This document shows, piece after piece, positions 7,256 to 13,472 of a DNA stretch of 13,472 nt. The DNA is taken from the NCBI GenBank assembly GCA_002841685.1, contig PHAM01000050.1:1-13472 (forward strand), given 5' to 3'. Under the pieces are notes generated by a model. The model made no database searches, had not been told where the DNA came from, and saw nothing but the letters and a program-made list of their open reading frames with translations. Within the stretch, counting starts at the first letter, position 1. Each line of letters opens with the position of its first letter. The translations under genes were made by a program, and so were the position numbers. The DNA comes from Elusimicrobia bacterium HGW-Elusimicrobia-2 (GTDB taxonomy: Bacteria; CG03).

Positions 7256-7304
7256 AAAAACAAAAAAGTAATACGCCAGCGCCATTAGGAACCGTCCCCA
7301 ATGG
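7208..7304. repeat. Perfect 25-bp inverted pair of REP-like palindromes across the trpF/trpB junction
   Basis: Arms 7208-7232 and 7280-7304 are exact reverse complements over 25 bp, separated by 47 nt that hold the trpF stop and the trpB ATG. Each arm is itself an imperfect palindrome: CCATTGGGGAC, one base, then GTTCCTAATGG, pairing throughout if G-T wobbles are allowed. Because of this symmetry, both arms read PLGTVPNG in the local frame: residues 210-217 of TrpF and 11-18 of TrpB. The core GAACCGTCCCC is shared with the element at 302-357. In RNA, the arms would form a 25-bp stem with the trpB ribosome binding region and start codon in the loop. Two REP units in opposite orientation form a BIME-like unit; it is unusual that both are translated. 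Confidence 0.85.
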
Positions 7305-8487
7305 CTATTACGGCGCTTTCGGCGGGCAGTTCGTGCCGGAAACGCTTTATAAACCCCTCAAAGAGCTTGAGGAAGCTTTTAACAGTGCCGTGTCCGACAG
7401 CGGTTTTAAAAAAGAGCTCAGTCAGCTTTTATCCGATTACGCGGGAAGGCCCACGCCGCTTTATTACGCGAAGAGACTTTCCGCTTTTCACGGGCGGTGT
7501 ATTTATCTTAAAAGAGAAGACCTGAACCACACCGGCTCCCACAAAATCAATAACGCGCTCGGCCAGATTCTTTTGGCCCGGCGTATGGGTAAAAAAAGGA
7601 TTATTGCCGAGACGGGCGCTGGCCAGCACGGCGTGGCTGTGGCCACGGCGGCGGCTCTGTTCGGTATGCAATGCGTTGTTTATATGGGAAGCGTTGATAT
7701 AAAAAGGCAGGCCGTCAATGTCCAGCGTATGAAACTTCTCGGCACGGAAATTGTTCCCGTGACAAACGGCGACGCGACGCTGAAAGAGGCCGTGAGCGAA
7801 GCCATTAGGGACTGGATATCCGATCCCGCCGGCACCTACTATCTTATAGGTTCCTGCGTCGGGCCGCACCCTTATCCGCTGATGGTGCGATTTTTTCAGT
7901 CGGTCATAGGCGATGAAACAAAAACACAGATAATGAAAAAGGAAAAACGCCTTTCTGATTATCTTCTCGCCTGTGTCGGGGGCGGCTCCAATTCAATAGG
8001 TTTTTTTCATCCTTTTTATAAGACCGCCGTAAAATTCATAGGCGTTGAAGCCGGAGGAACGGGAGGCTCTCCCGAAAACACCGCGGCGTCAATATGCTAT
8101 GGTTCTCCGGGTGTGCTGCACGGGGCTAAAAGTTATCTTCTGCAGAACCGCGAAGGGCAGATTCTTGAAACTCATTCCATCGCCGCGGGCCTTGATTATC
8201 CGTCGGTTGGCCCCGAACACAGTTTTTATCATCAATCCGGCCGCGCTAAGTATGTCACCGTTTCCAACGCTGAAGCTGTTAAAGCTTTTGAGCGCCTCTC
8301 AAAACTTGAAGGAATAATACCGGCTCTGGAATCGTCTCACGCTTTGGCTTATCTTTCCAAACTCGCTTCGAAAATAAAAAAAAGCGCGATTATATGCGTT
8401 TGTCTTTCAGGCCGCGGCGACAAGGATATGGCGATAGAGCGCGGCATGGCGGAAAGCAGGAAAAAATCTTCGCGGTGCAGGACATGA
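7252..8487 (+). CDS. trpB: Tryptophan synthase beta chain
   Basis: PLP enzyme that joins indole and serine to form tryptophan, in an alpha2-beta2 complex with TrpA. The 411 residues are of the TrpB1 type. [14 protein letters not shown] (19-32) is the normal start of the family. [13 protein letters not shown] (93-105) holds the PLP lysine (Lys98). AETGAGQHG (119-127) holds the catalytic Glu120. GGGSNSIG (243-250) binds the PLP phosphate, and [11 protein letters not shown] (313-323) and LSGRGDKD (385-392) are also present. The first 18 residues are extra: a Lys-rich leader followed by PLGTVPNG from the right arm of the inverted repeat. The C-terminus also runs some 15 residues beyond the usual end. 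The start overlaps the trpF stop, with only a weak GGAAAG upstream, so coupling or the hairpin may set its translation. It overlaps the next gene, which is not trpA, by 4 nt. Confidence 0.95.
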   Translation: MKKQKSNTPAPLGTVPNGYYGAFGGQFVPETLYKPLKELEEAFNSAVSDSGFKKELSQLLSDYAGRPTPLYYAKRLSAFHGRCIYLKREDLNHTGSHKINNALGQILLARRMGKKRIIAETGAGQHGVAVATAAALFGMQCVVYMGSVDIKRQAVNVQRMKLLGTEIVPVTNGDATLKEAVSEAIRDWISDPAGTYYLIGSCVGPHPYPLMVRFFQSVIGDETKTQIMKKEKRLSDYLLACVGGGSNSIGFFHPFYKTAVKFIGVEAGGTGGSPENTAASICYGSPGVLHGAKSYLLQNREGQILETHSIAAGLDYPSVGPEHSFYHQSGRAKYVTVSNAEAVKAFERLSKLEGIIPALESSHALAYLSKLASKIKKSAIICVCLSGRGDKDMAIERGMAESRKKSSRCRT

Positions 8488-9935
8488 AATATAAAATCTT
8501 CGTCAGCGGCGTTCAAAAAGAACTGGAAGACGAAAGATTCGCTGTTAAAGAAATGGTCGTGGAAAATTATCTTTTAAACGAATATTTCAAAGTTTTTCTT
8601 TTTGAAGATTTGCCTGCAAAGAGCAAGTCTTCTGAAAAAGTGTATCTTCGCGAAGTGGAAGAAAGTGATATTTACGTCGGGATATTCGGAAACGAATACG
8701 GAAAAATAGATAAAAAGGGTTTATCCGCGACGGAAAAGGAATATGTAGCGGCGTCAAAATCAGATAAGGAAAGGTTGGTTTTTCTAAAAAGCGGCGATTC
8801 CAAAAGAGAAGATAAATTAAAGGCATTGCTTTCCAGAATAAGAAATAATACAAAAGGCCACTGCTATAAACGGTTTAATGCGATTAACGAATTTAAGGAT
8901 GAGCTTTTTAAGAGTTTGGTTGATTTTCTAAAAGACGAGGGGATAGTAAGCAATAACGCTTTTGATGAATCCGCCTGTAAGAATGCCAAACTCAATGATG
9001 TTGATGAAAAAAAAGTCAGATGGTTTTTACAGATTGCAAAATCACAAAGAAAGTATCCTCTCTCCGTAAATACTCCGGTCAGGGAGGTTTTTATTCATCT
9101 GAATCTTTTAGATAATAAAAAACCCACAAATGCGGGGATATTGCTTTTTGGAAAGAACCCGTCCGGTTTTTTGCTTCAGGCGAAAATAAAATGTATACAG
9201 TTTCCCGGCGCGCAGGTTGAAAAACCTTTTTCATCGTATCAGATATATGACGAGAATTTGTTTGAGCAGATTGATAAGGCGGTTTCATTTGTTTTGGATG
9301 CGATTAAGTTTCCGGTTATTCAGCAGGAACACACGGTACAGGTTAAGAGGGAGCATGAAATACCTGTTTTTGCGATACAGGAAGCGATTGCTAATGCGGT
9401 TACACACAGGGATTATAATAGTAACGCGGCTGTCCAGGTGATGGTTTTTGTGGACAGGGTCGAGATATGTAATCCGGGAAGACTGACGGATAGTCTTACA
9501 ATTGAAAAGCTAAAAAAAACCCATTCGTCGTATCCTACAAATCCTCTCATTGCGCAGCCGCTTTATCTTGCTGATTATATACAGCAGGCGGGCTCAGGAA
9601 CTACCGAAATGATTAAGCAGTGCAGGGCGAAGGGCCTACCGGAACCGGGATTTATATCTGACCGTTATGAATTTAAAACAATTCTTGCCCGGGATATATA
9701 CACTGAAAGCGTGCTTGATAAAATGGGCTTAAATGAAAGGCAGAAAAAAGCAGTGCTTTATGTAAAGGCAAAAGGCAGAATAACGAATCAAGAGTATAGA
9801 CAAATGAATAGTATTTCCAACAAGACAGCTTATTATGATTTAACAGATACTGTTAAGAAAAGTATTTTTGTAACTTCAGGGAGTGGGAAAAATACTGTTT
9901 ATATACTCAAAACAGCAGAAGTAACGAAAAGGTAA
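8484..9935 (+). CDS. DUF4062 - GHKL ATPase - winged-helix protein inserted between trpB and trpA
   Basis: No precise function is known to me. Residues 1-95 look like DUF4062: [15 protein letters not shown] at the start, then [14 protein letters not shown] (60-73) and [10 protein letters not shown] (81-90). Residues 160-400 match the ATPase part of COG2865-type proteins (HATPase_c_4): [21 protein letters not shown] (206-226), the N-box [12 protein letters not shown] (300-311), EICNPGRL (327-334) and QAGSGTTEM (368-376). Residues 415-475 look like a winged helix ([12 protein letters not shown], then TNQEYRQM and SNKTAYYDL). DUF4062 takes the place of the AlbA_2 DNA-binding domain common in COG2865. 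I infer an ATP-dependent sensor or regulator, possibly defence-linked. I start at 8484, where the ATG overlaps the trpB stop; homologues start with this I-F-V-S strand. By eye the gene is more A+T-rich than its neighbours, which suggests acquisition by transfer. Nothing ties it to tryptophan except position. Confidence 0.8.
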   Translation: MKYKIFVSGVQKELEDERFAVKEMVVENYLLNEYFKVFLFEDLPAKSKSSEKVYLREVEESDIYVGIFGNEYGKIDKKGLSATEKEYVAASKSDKERLVFLKSGDSKREDKLKALLSRIRNNTKGHCYKRFNAINEFKDELFKSLVDFLKDEGIVSNNAFDESACKNAKLNDVDEKKVRWFLQIAKSQRKYPLSVNTPVREVFIHLNLLDNKKPTNAGILLFGKNPSGFLLQAKIKCIQFPGAQVEKPFSSYQIYDENLFEQIDKAVSFVLDAIKFPVIQQEHTVQVKREHEIPVFAIQEAIANAVTHRDYNSNAAVQVMVFVDRVEICNPGRLTDSLTIEKLKKTHSSYPTNPLIAQPLYLADYIQQAGSGTTEMIKQCRAKGLPEPGFISDRYEFKTILARDIYTESVLDKMGLNERQKKAVLYVKAKGRITNQEYRQMNSISNKTAYYDLTDTVKKSIFVTSGSGKNTVYILKTAEVTKR

Positions 9936-9960
9936 TGAAAGTAATGGAAAGGTAATGGAA
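9921..9960 (+). repeat. Two tandem 20-bp direct repeats before trpA
   Basis: The 20-mers at 9921-9940 and 9941-9960 match at 17 of 20 positions, and each contains two GTAAYGRAA-like sub-units, so the basic period is about 9-11 bp. They span the end of the DUF4062-ATPase gene and the start of the 51-nt gap, the only real gap within the operon. They could be slippage products or binding sites for a regulator such as the protein just encoded; the sequence does not decide. Confidence 0.55.
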
Positions 9961-9986
9961 GTAAAATCGGCAATAAAGGAACTGAA

Positions 9987-10781
9987 ATGGATAAAATGAC
10001 AAAGATAAAATTTTCGGTTTTTGAAGGCTGCGGGATTAACGCTGCCGCGCGGGGGAAAGCTCTTAACATATTTTTTGTCGCAGGAGCGCCGAATATGGAT
10101 GCGTCCGTTCAATGTTTAAGAAAACTTCCCGCCAGCGGCGCTGACATCATAGAGATAGGGGTGCCATATTCCGACCCTCTTGCTGACGGGCCGGTAATAA
10201 GAGACGCTTACGCGCGGGCTCTCGCGTCCGGCGTCACGCTCAATAAAGTGCTGGCGCTCGTAGCGGCCGAGCGCAGGAATGTGCCGGTGCCGATTGTCCT
10301 TATGATTTACAGCAATCTTGTCCTTCACCGAGGCGAAGATAGTTTCATAGGTGACGCTGTCAAAAGCGGCGTGAACGGTCTGATCATTCCGGATATGATG
10401 TATCCTTATACAAAAAATTTCGCGGCCAAATGCAGGGCCGCCGGCATAGCGTTTATACCTCTGGCCGCCCCCGCGACGGAAAGCGTCAGAATACGCGATA
10501 TTTCATTATCGGGCGACGGATTTCTTTATTACGTCAATGTGGAGGGAATAACGGGTGCCAGGGAAAATCTTCCCAAGGGCATCGCCCGGCGTCTCGCAAA
10601 AGTTTCAGCATCTTCAGTTCTTCCCGTTATGAGCGGTTTCGGCATATCACGCTCTGAACATATAAAAGCCGTGAAGAAATATGTTGACGGGGTCATCGTC
10701 GGCAGCGCTGTGCAGAATTTGCTTAACAAAGGCGAAAAACCATGGGCGCTGGTGGAGGAATTAAAATGTTCTTTTTCATAA
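9987..10781 (+). CDS. trpA: Tryptophan synthase alpha chain
   Basis: Cleaves indole-3-glycerol phosphate to indole and glyceraldehyde 3-phosphate; the indole passes to TrpB. The 264 residues form the usual TIM barrel. IIEIGVPYSDPLADGPVI (54-71) holds both catalytic residues, Glu56 and Asp67. VEGITGAR and VMSGFGIS are the usual phosphate-end loops, followed by VDGVIVGSA. The family motif TAGDP reads VAGAP here (31-35), so a commonly conserved aspartate is replaced, though the catalytic pair is intact. AAAGGA (9975-9980) lies 6 nt before the ATG; another in-frame ATG is at 9996. The gene is cut off from trpB by a 1.45-kb unrelated gene and overlaps accD by 16 nt. Confidence 0.95.
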   Translation: MDKMTKIKFSVFEGCGINAAARGKALNIFFVAGAPNMDASVQCLRKLPASGADIIEIGVPYSDPLADGPVIRDAYARALASGVTLNKVLALVAAERRNVPVPIVLMIYSNLVLHRGEDSFIGDAVKSGVNGLIIPDMMYPYTKNFAAKCRAAGIAFIPLAAPATESVRIRDISLSGDGFLYYVNVEGITGARENLPKGIARRLAKVSASSVLPVMSGFGISRSEHIKAVKKYVDGVIVGSAVQNLLNKGEKPWALVEELKCSFS

Positions 10782-11581
10782 AAAAATCCGAAGACGGTTT
10801 GTGGCTGAAATGCTCCGCCTGCAACGAGATCACATACAAAAAACAGCTTGTGGCTAATTCCTATGTCTGCGCAAAATGCGGGAATTATTTCCGTATCGGC
10901 GGAAAAGAGTATTTGAATCTTCTTTGCGACGACGGGAGTTTTATTGAATATTTTTCCGATATAAAACCCACCGACCCGCTGAATTTTTATGACGTAAAAA
11001 AATATTCAAAAAAACTTAAAGAAGCTCAGAAGAAAACCGGCACCACCGACGCTTTCACCTGCGGCTTGTGCACTATAGATGGCGTCAACGCCTGCATAGG
11101 AGCGCTTAATTTCGCTTTTATGGGAGGGAGCATGGGTTCTGTCGTTGGTGAAAAGATAACCATGCTTGTGGAAAAAGCGATAAAGGAAAAATTGCCCGTT
11201 GTCATAGTGTCCGCTTCCGGCGGCGCGCGAATGCAGGAAGGGATTTTGTCGCTGATGCAGATGGCCAAAACAGCGGGCGTTCTTGCGAAGCTCGCGCGCG
11301 AAAAACTTCCATTTATATCAGTGCTGACAAACCCCACGACGGGCGGTGTCAGCGCGAGTTTTGCTTTTCTGGGCGATATCATTATGAGCGAACCTCGCGC
11401 GCTGATTGGTTTTGCCGGCCCCCGCGTGATAGAGCAGACCATAAGACAGAAATTGCCGGACGGTTTTCAGAAGGCGGAATTTCTGCTTGAGAAAGGCCAG
11501 ATTGATATGATTGTGGAACGAGCGGAACTTAAAAGTAAAGTAGCAGAAGTGTTTAATATTCTCAAGGGAGGTAAATCATGA
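10766..11581 (+). CDS. accD: Acetyl-CoA carboxylase carboxyltransferase beta subunit
   Basis: With AccA it transfers the carboxyl group from biotin-carrier protein to acetyl-CoA, giving malonyl-CoA for fatty acid synthesis. The 271 residues begin with the zinc ribbon typical of bacterial AccD: C16-x2-C19 and C35-x2-C38. The crotonase-fold core follows, with VVGEKITMLVEKA, SASGGARMQEGI (oxyanion glycines), TNPTTGGVSASFA and FAGPRVIEQTI. I chose the ATG at 10766 because GGAGGA lies 6 nt upstream (10754-10759) and the frame above it is trpA shadow. The trpA-accD neighbourhood is common in bacteria, often followed by folC; here glutamate dehydrogenase follows. AccA is not in the window. Confidence 0.95.
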   Translation: MFFFIKKSEDGLWLKCSACNEITYKKQLVANSYVCAKCGNYFRIGGKEYLNLLCDDGSFIEYFSDIKPTDPLNFYDVKKYSKKLKEAQKKTGTTDAFTCGLCTIDGVNACIGALNFAFMGGSMGSVVGEKITMLVEKAIKEKLPVVIVSASGGARMQEGILSLMQMAKTAGVLAKLAREKLPFISVLTNPTTGGVSASFAFLGDIIMSEPRALIGFAGPRVIEQTIRQKLPDGFQKAEFLLEKGQIDMIVERAELKSKVAEVFNILKGGKS

Positions 11582-12846
11582 GAAAAGTTGATTCGGCGGG
11601 TGGAGCTATGAATCCGTGGGCAGTCGCGAAAAAGCAGCTTGCGGATGTCGCGGAAAGTATTGGGCTTGAACCGTGGATTCACAGCAAGCTCAGTGAATGC
11701 AAGAGAAGTCTGATTGTTTCCATTCCCGTGAAGCTGGATAACGGCGGAATGAAAATGTTTGAGGGCTTCAGGGTGCAGCACAACCTTGACCGCGGACCGG
11801 GCAAAGGCGGAATACGCATACATCCGGGCGTTACACTGGATGAAGTGAAAGCTCTGTCTATGTGGATGACATGGAAGTGCGCCGTCGTCAATATACCTTA
11901 CGGCGGAGCCAAGGGCGGCATCACATGCGACCCCGCGGAACTTTCAAAATCCGAGCTGGAAAGAATGGTCAGGAGATACACATCCGAGATAGGAATAATA
12001 ATAGGCCCGGAAAAGGATATTCCCGCGCCTGATGTCAACACGAACCCGCAGGTGATGGCGTGGATTATGGACACATATTCAGTGAATGTGGGTTATCCAG
12101 CACCGGCTGTTGTCACAGGCAAACCGGTGAGCATAGGCGGTTCTCAGGGCCGTCCCGAAGCGACCGGCAGAGGGCTGATGATAGTTGTCAAGAAACTTCT
12201 GGAGAAAATAGGCAAAAAGCCGAAGGATATGACTGTGGCCGTGCAGGGTTTCGGAAATGTCGGAGGAGCGTTCAGCAAGCTGGTAGCCGAACTGGGCTGC
12301 AGGGTAATCGCCGTTTCCGATGTTTCGGGCGGTATTTACAATTCCAAGGGCCTTGATATTCCCGCCGTCGAGAAATATGTTTCCGAAAATGGCGTTTTGA
12401 AAGGATACAAGGGAGCCGATGCCGTGAGCAACGAAGAGCTTCTTGAACTTAAATGTGATATTCTCGTGCCGGCGGCACTTGAGGGCCAGATCACCTCTGA
12501 CAATGCCGCTAAGATAAAGGCGTCATATATTATTGAGGGCGCCAACGGGCCCACGACGCCTAAAGCGGATGAGATACTTGAAAGCATGAATGTTGTTGTT
12601 ATCCCGGATATTCTCGCCAACTCCGGAGGTGTGACTGTATCTTATTTTGAATGGGTGCAGGACCTTCAGTCTAATTTCTGGAAATATGAACAGATAAACA
12701 ACAAGCTGCTGGAGATTATGTCCGAGGCTTTTGACGCCGTTTGGGATATTATGCAGAAAACCAAATGCAGCATGCGCCTGGCGGCATATAAAATAGCCGT
12801 CGGGAGAGTGGCGAAAGCCGTGCGCCTGAGGGGCATATATCCGTAA
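11578..12846 (+). CDS. gdhA: Glutamate dehydrogenase (Glu/Leu/Phe/Val dehydrogenase family)
   Basis: Interconverts glutamate and 2-oxoglutarate plus ammonia. The 422 residues suit the hexameric small-subunit class. The N-terminal domain shows FRVQHNLDRGPGKGGIRIHP (64-83), then the catalytic region IPYGGAKGGI (107-115, Lys112) and PAPDVNT (149-155, Asp152). The Rossmann domain has GFGNVGG (224-230) and VSDVSGGIYN (246-255). EGANGPTTP and PDILANSGGVTVSYFEWVQ are also diagnostic, and the specificity-pocket pattern fits glutamate better than leucine or phenylalanine. NAD versus NADP use is not clear from the strand-end residues. The ATG overlaps the accD stop (ATGA), with GGGAGG 6 nt upstream (11566-11571). 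A second in-frame ATG at 11608 (10 residues shorter) also follows a G-rich stretch. It is the last gene of the operon. Confidence 0.92.
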   Translation: MRKVDSAGGAMNPWAVAKKQLADVAESIGLEPWIHSKLSECKRSLIVSIPVKLDNGGMKMFEGFRVQHNLDRGPGKGGIRIHPGVTLDEVKALSMWMTWKCAVVNIPYGGAKGGITCDPAELSKSELERMVRRYTSEIGIIIGPEKDIPAPDVNTNPQVMAWIMDTYSVNVGYPAPAVVTGKPVSIGGSQGRPEATGRGLMIVVKKLLEKIGKKPKDMTVAVQGFGNVGGAFSKLVAELGCRVIAVSDVSGGIYNSKGLDIPAVEKYVSENGVLKGYKGADAVSNEELLELKCDILVPAALEGQITSDNAAKIKASYIIEGANGPTTPKADEILESMNVVVIPDILANSGGVTVSYFEWVQDLQSNFWKYEQINNKLLEIMSEAFDAVWDIMQKTKCSMRLAAYKIAVGRVAKAVRLRGIYP

Positions 12847-12876
12847 AGAGCCCCGACGGATATCGTCAGCCGCTCT
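12847..12876 (+). terminator. Weak candidate terminator after the operon
   Basis: AGAGC (12847-12851) pairs with GCTCT (12872-12876), and inside it GACG (12855-12858) with CGTC (12864-12867), leaving an internal loop. Only scattered T residues follow, so it is not a canonical intrinsic terminator. It begins right after the gdhA stop. Confidence 0.25.
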
Positions 12877-12916
12877 ATTATTTAAGGATGGAATTTTAGC
12901 TGTGAGAAATGGCACG

Positions 12917-12944
12917 TTGACAGTGAGGGCGGTTTTGTTATAAT
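12917..12944 (+). promoter_or_regulatory. Consensus sigma70-type promoter for the secreted repeat protein
   Basis: TTGACA (12917-12922) and TATAAT (12939-12944) are both perfect, 16 bp apart. The -10 box ends 9 nt before the ATG at 12954, so the transcript should carry a leader of at most a few bases. No Shine-Dalgarno sequence is present. Confidence 0.8.
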
Positions 12945-12953
12945 GCTAACCTA

Positions 12954-13433
12954 ATGAAAAGAAAAAAATCATTTTGTTTTTGGGCGGCGTTTGCGGCGTT
13001 GTGCCTCGCGTCCGATTTCACTTATGCGTCTTGGGGAACATCAACGCTTAACGACGGCGGAGATATAGGCCAATACCCTTCGATAGCGATAGATGGCAAC
13101 GATAATATTCATGTCGTTTCCGTGGGATTTGGGGCTTATTACTGGTTGTGTTATGCCAAATATGACGGAAGCAATTGGACATATGAGGATGTGGATCCAA
13201 CGGCTGAGTTTCATAATTTAAAATCCCCGTCCATTGCGGTTGATGTCCATGGAAATCCTCATATCTCCTACTATGATAGTGATGATATGGAGTTAAAATA
13301 CGCTACCCGCACGGCTTCCGGTTGGGGAACACAGGTAGTGGATACAGACAGCGATGTCGGTCAATACAATTCATTGAGGGAACGGCAAATACATCGTAAC
13401 CCCTTTTATTTGAAAAAGCAATTTTTTTCTTAA
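12954..13433 (+). pseudogene. Secreted repeat protein (beta-propeller-like), broken in its third repeat
   Basis: The 159-residue frame starts with a signal peptide: basic MKRKK, a hydrophobic core (7-19) and a likely cut after TYA (residue 25). Two repeats of about 50 residues follow, each with a core like PSIAIDGNDNIHVVSV (42-57) or PSIAVDVHGNPHISYYD (92-108) and later a YAKYDGSNW or YATRTASGW strand. This resembles BNR-like or other bladed repeats in exported proteins; function unknown. A third repeat opens with DVGQYNSL (134-141) and then turns into RERQIHRNPF and a stop. In another frame, from 13378, the DNA reads GNGKYIV, close to the expected GN-x-HI core, so a small indel probably broke the gene. 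That frame also stops, at 13411. Full-length relatives carry many more repeats. A sequencing or assembly error is possible, and the window ends 39 nt later. Confidence 0.6.
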
Positions 13434-13472
13434 GCAAAGAACAAAGATCAACAGGCGGGATCATAGCAATGT

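Noticed and set aside
1-13472. CRISPR arrays, tRNA or rRNA genes, transposases
   Set aside because: I saw no regularly spaced repeats, no tRNA-like or rRNA-like sequence and no transposase motifs, including no RAYT to explain the REP-like units.

Overview
The window is bacterial chromosome of moderate G+C (judged by eye, not computed). It holds a long, tightly packed plus-strand operon flanked by looser, more A+T-rich sequence. Gene content is sigma70-type bacterial housekeeping: exonuclease VII, the DXP isoprenoid route, tryptophan synthesis, acetyl-CoA carboxylase and glutamate dehydrogenase. Together with the many short palindromic (REP-like) repeats and a secreted beta-propeller-like repeat protein, this would suit an environmental bacterium, perhaps of a poorly cultured lineage. 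No gene here is diagnostic, and I do not assign a phylum.

Layout. Positions 1-435 hold no convincing gene, only a REP-like palindrome (302-357) and a promoter. Positions 436-1794 encode a malonyl-CoA decarboxylase. It converges on a half-size TauE/SafE permease on the minus strand (1836-2183), which has its own promoter. A second REP-like element (2328-2398) lies in front of the operon. The operon runs from 2440 to 12846: xseA, xseB, a polyprenyl synthase (ispA type), dxs, trpF, trpB, a DUF4062/GHKL-ATPase gene, trpA, accD and a glutamate dehydrogenase gene. Neighbours overlap by 4 nt (ATGA) at five junctions and by 16-17 nt at two more, so translational coupling is likely. The only real gap (51 nt) lies between the DUF4062 gene and trpA. 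After the operon, a consensus promoter drives a secreted repeat protein (12954-13433) whose third repeat is broken.

How the genes relate. Dxs and the prenyl synthase act at the entry and chain-elongation steps of isoprenoid synthesis. TrpF, TrpB and TrpA are later steps of tryptophan synthesis, and AccD makes malonyl-CoA with AccA/B/C encoded elsewhere. Malonyl-CoA decarboxylase runs the opposite way, breaking malonyl-CoA down to acetyl-CoA. xseAB-ispA-dxs and trpFBA-accD are both arrangements known from many bacteria; here they are fused into one transcription unit.

Most notable: (1) a perfect 25-bp inverted pair of REP-like palindromes straddles the trpF stop/trpB start, is translated in both proteins, gives the same octapeptide PLGTVPNG in each, and would place the trpB start in an RNA hairpin loop; (2) a DUF4062-GHKL-winged-helix gene of different base composition splits trpB from trpA; (3) two promoters sit so close to their start codons that their transcripts should be leaderless.
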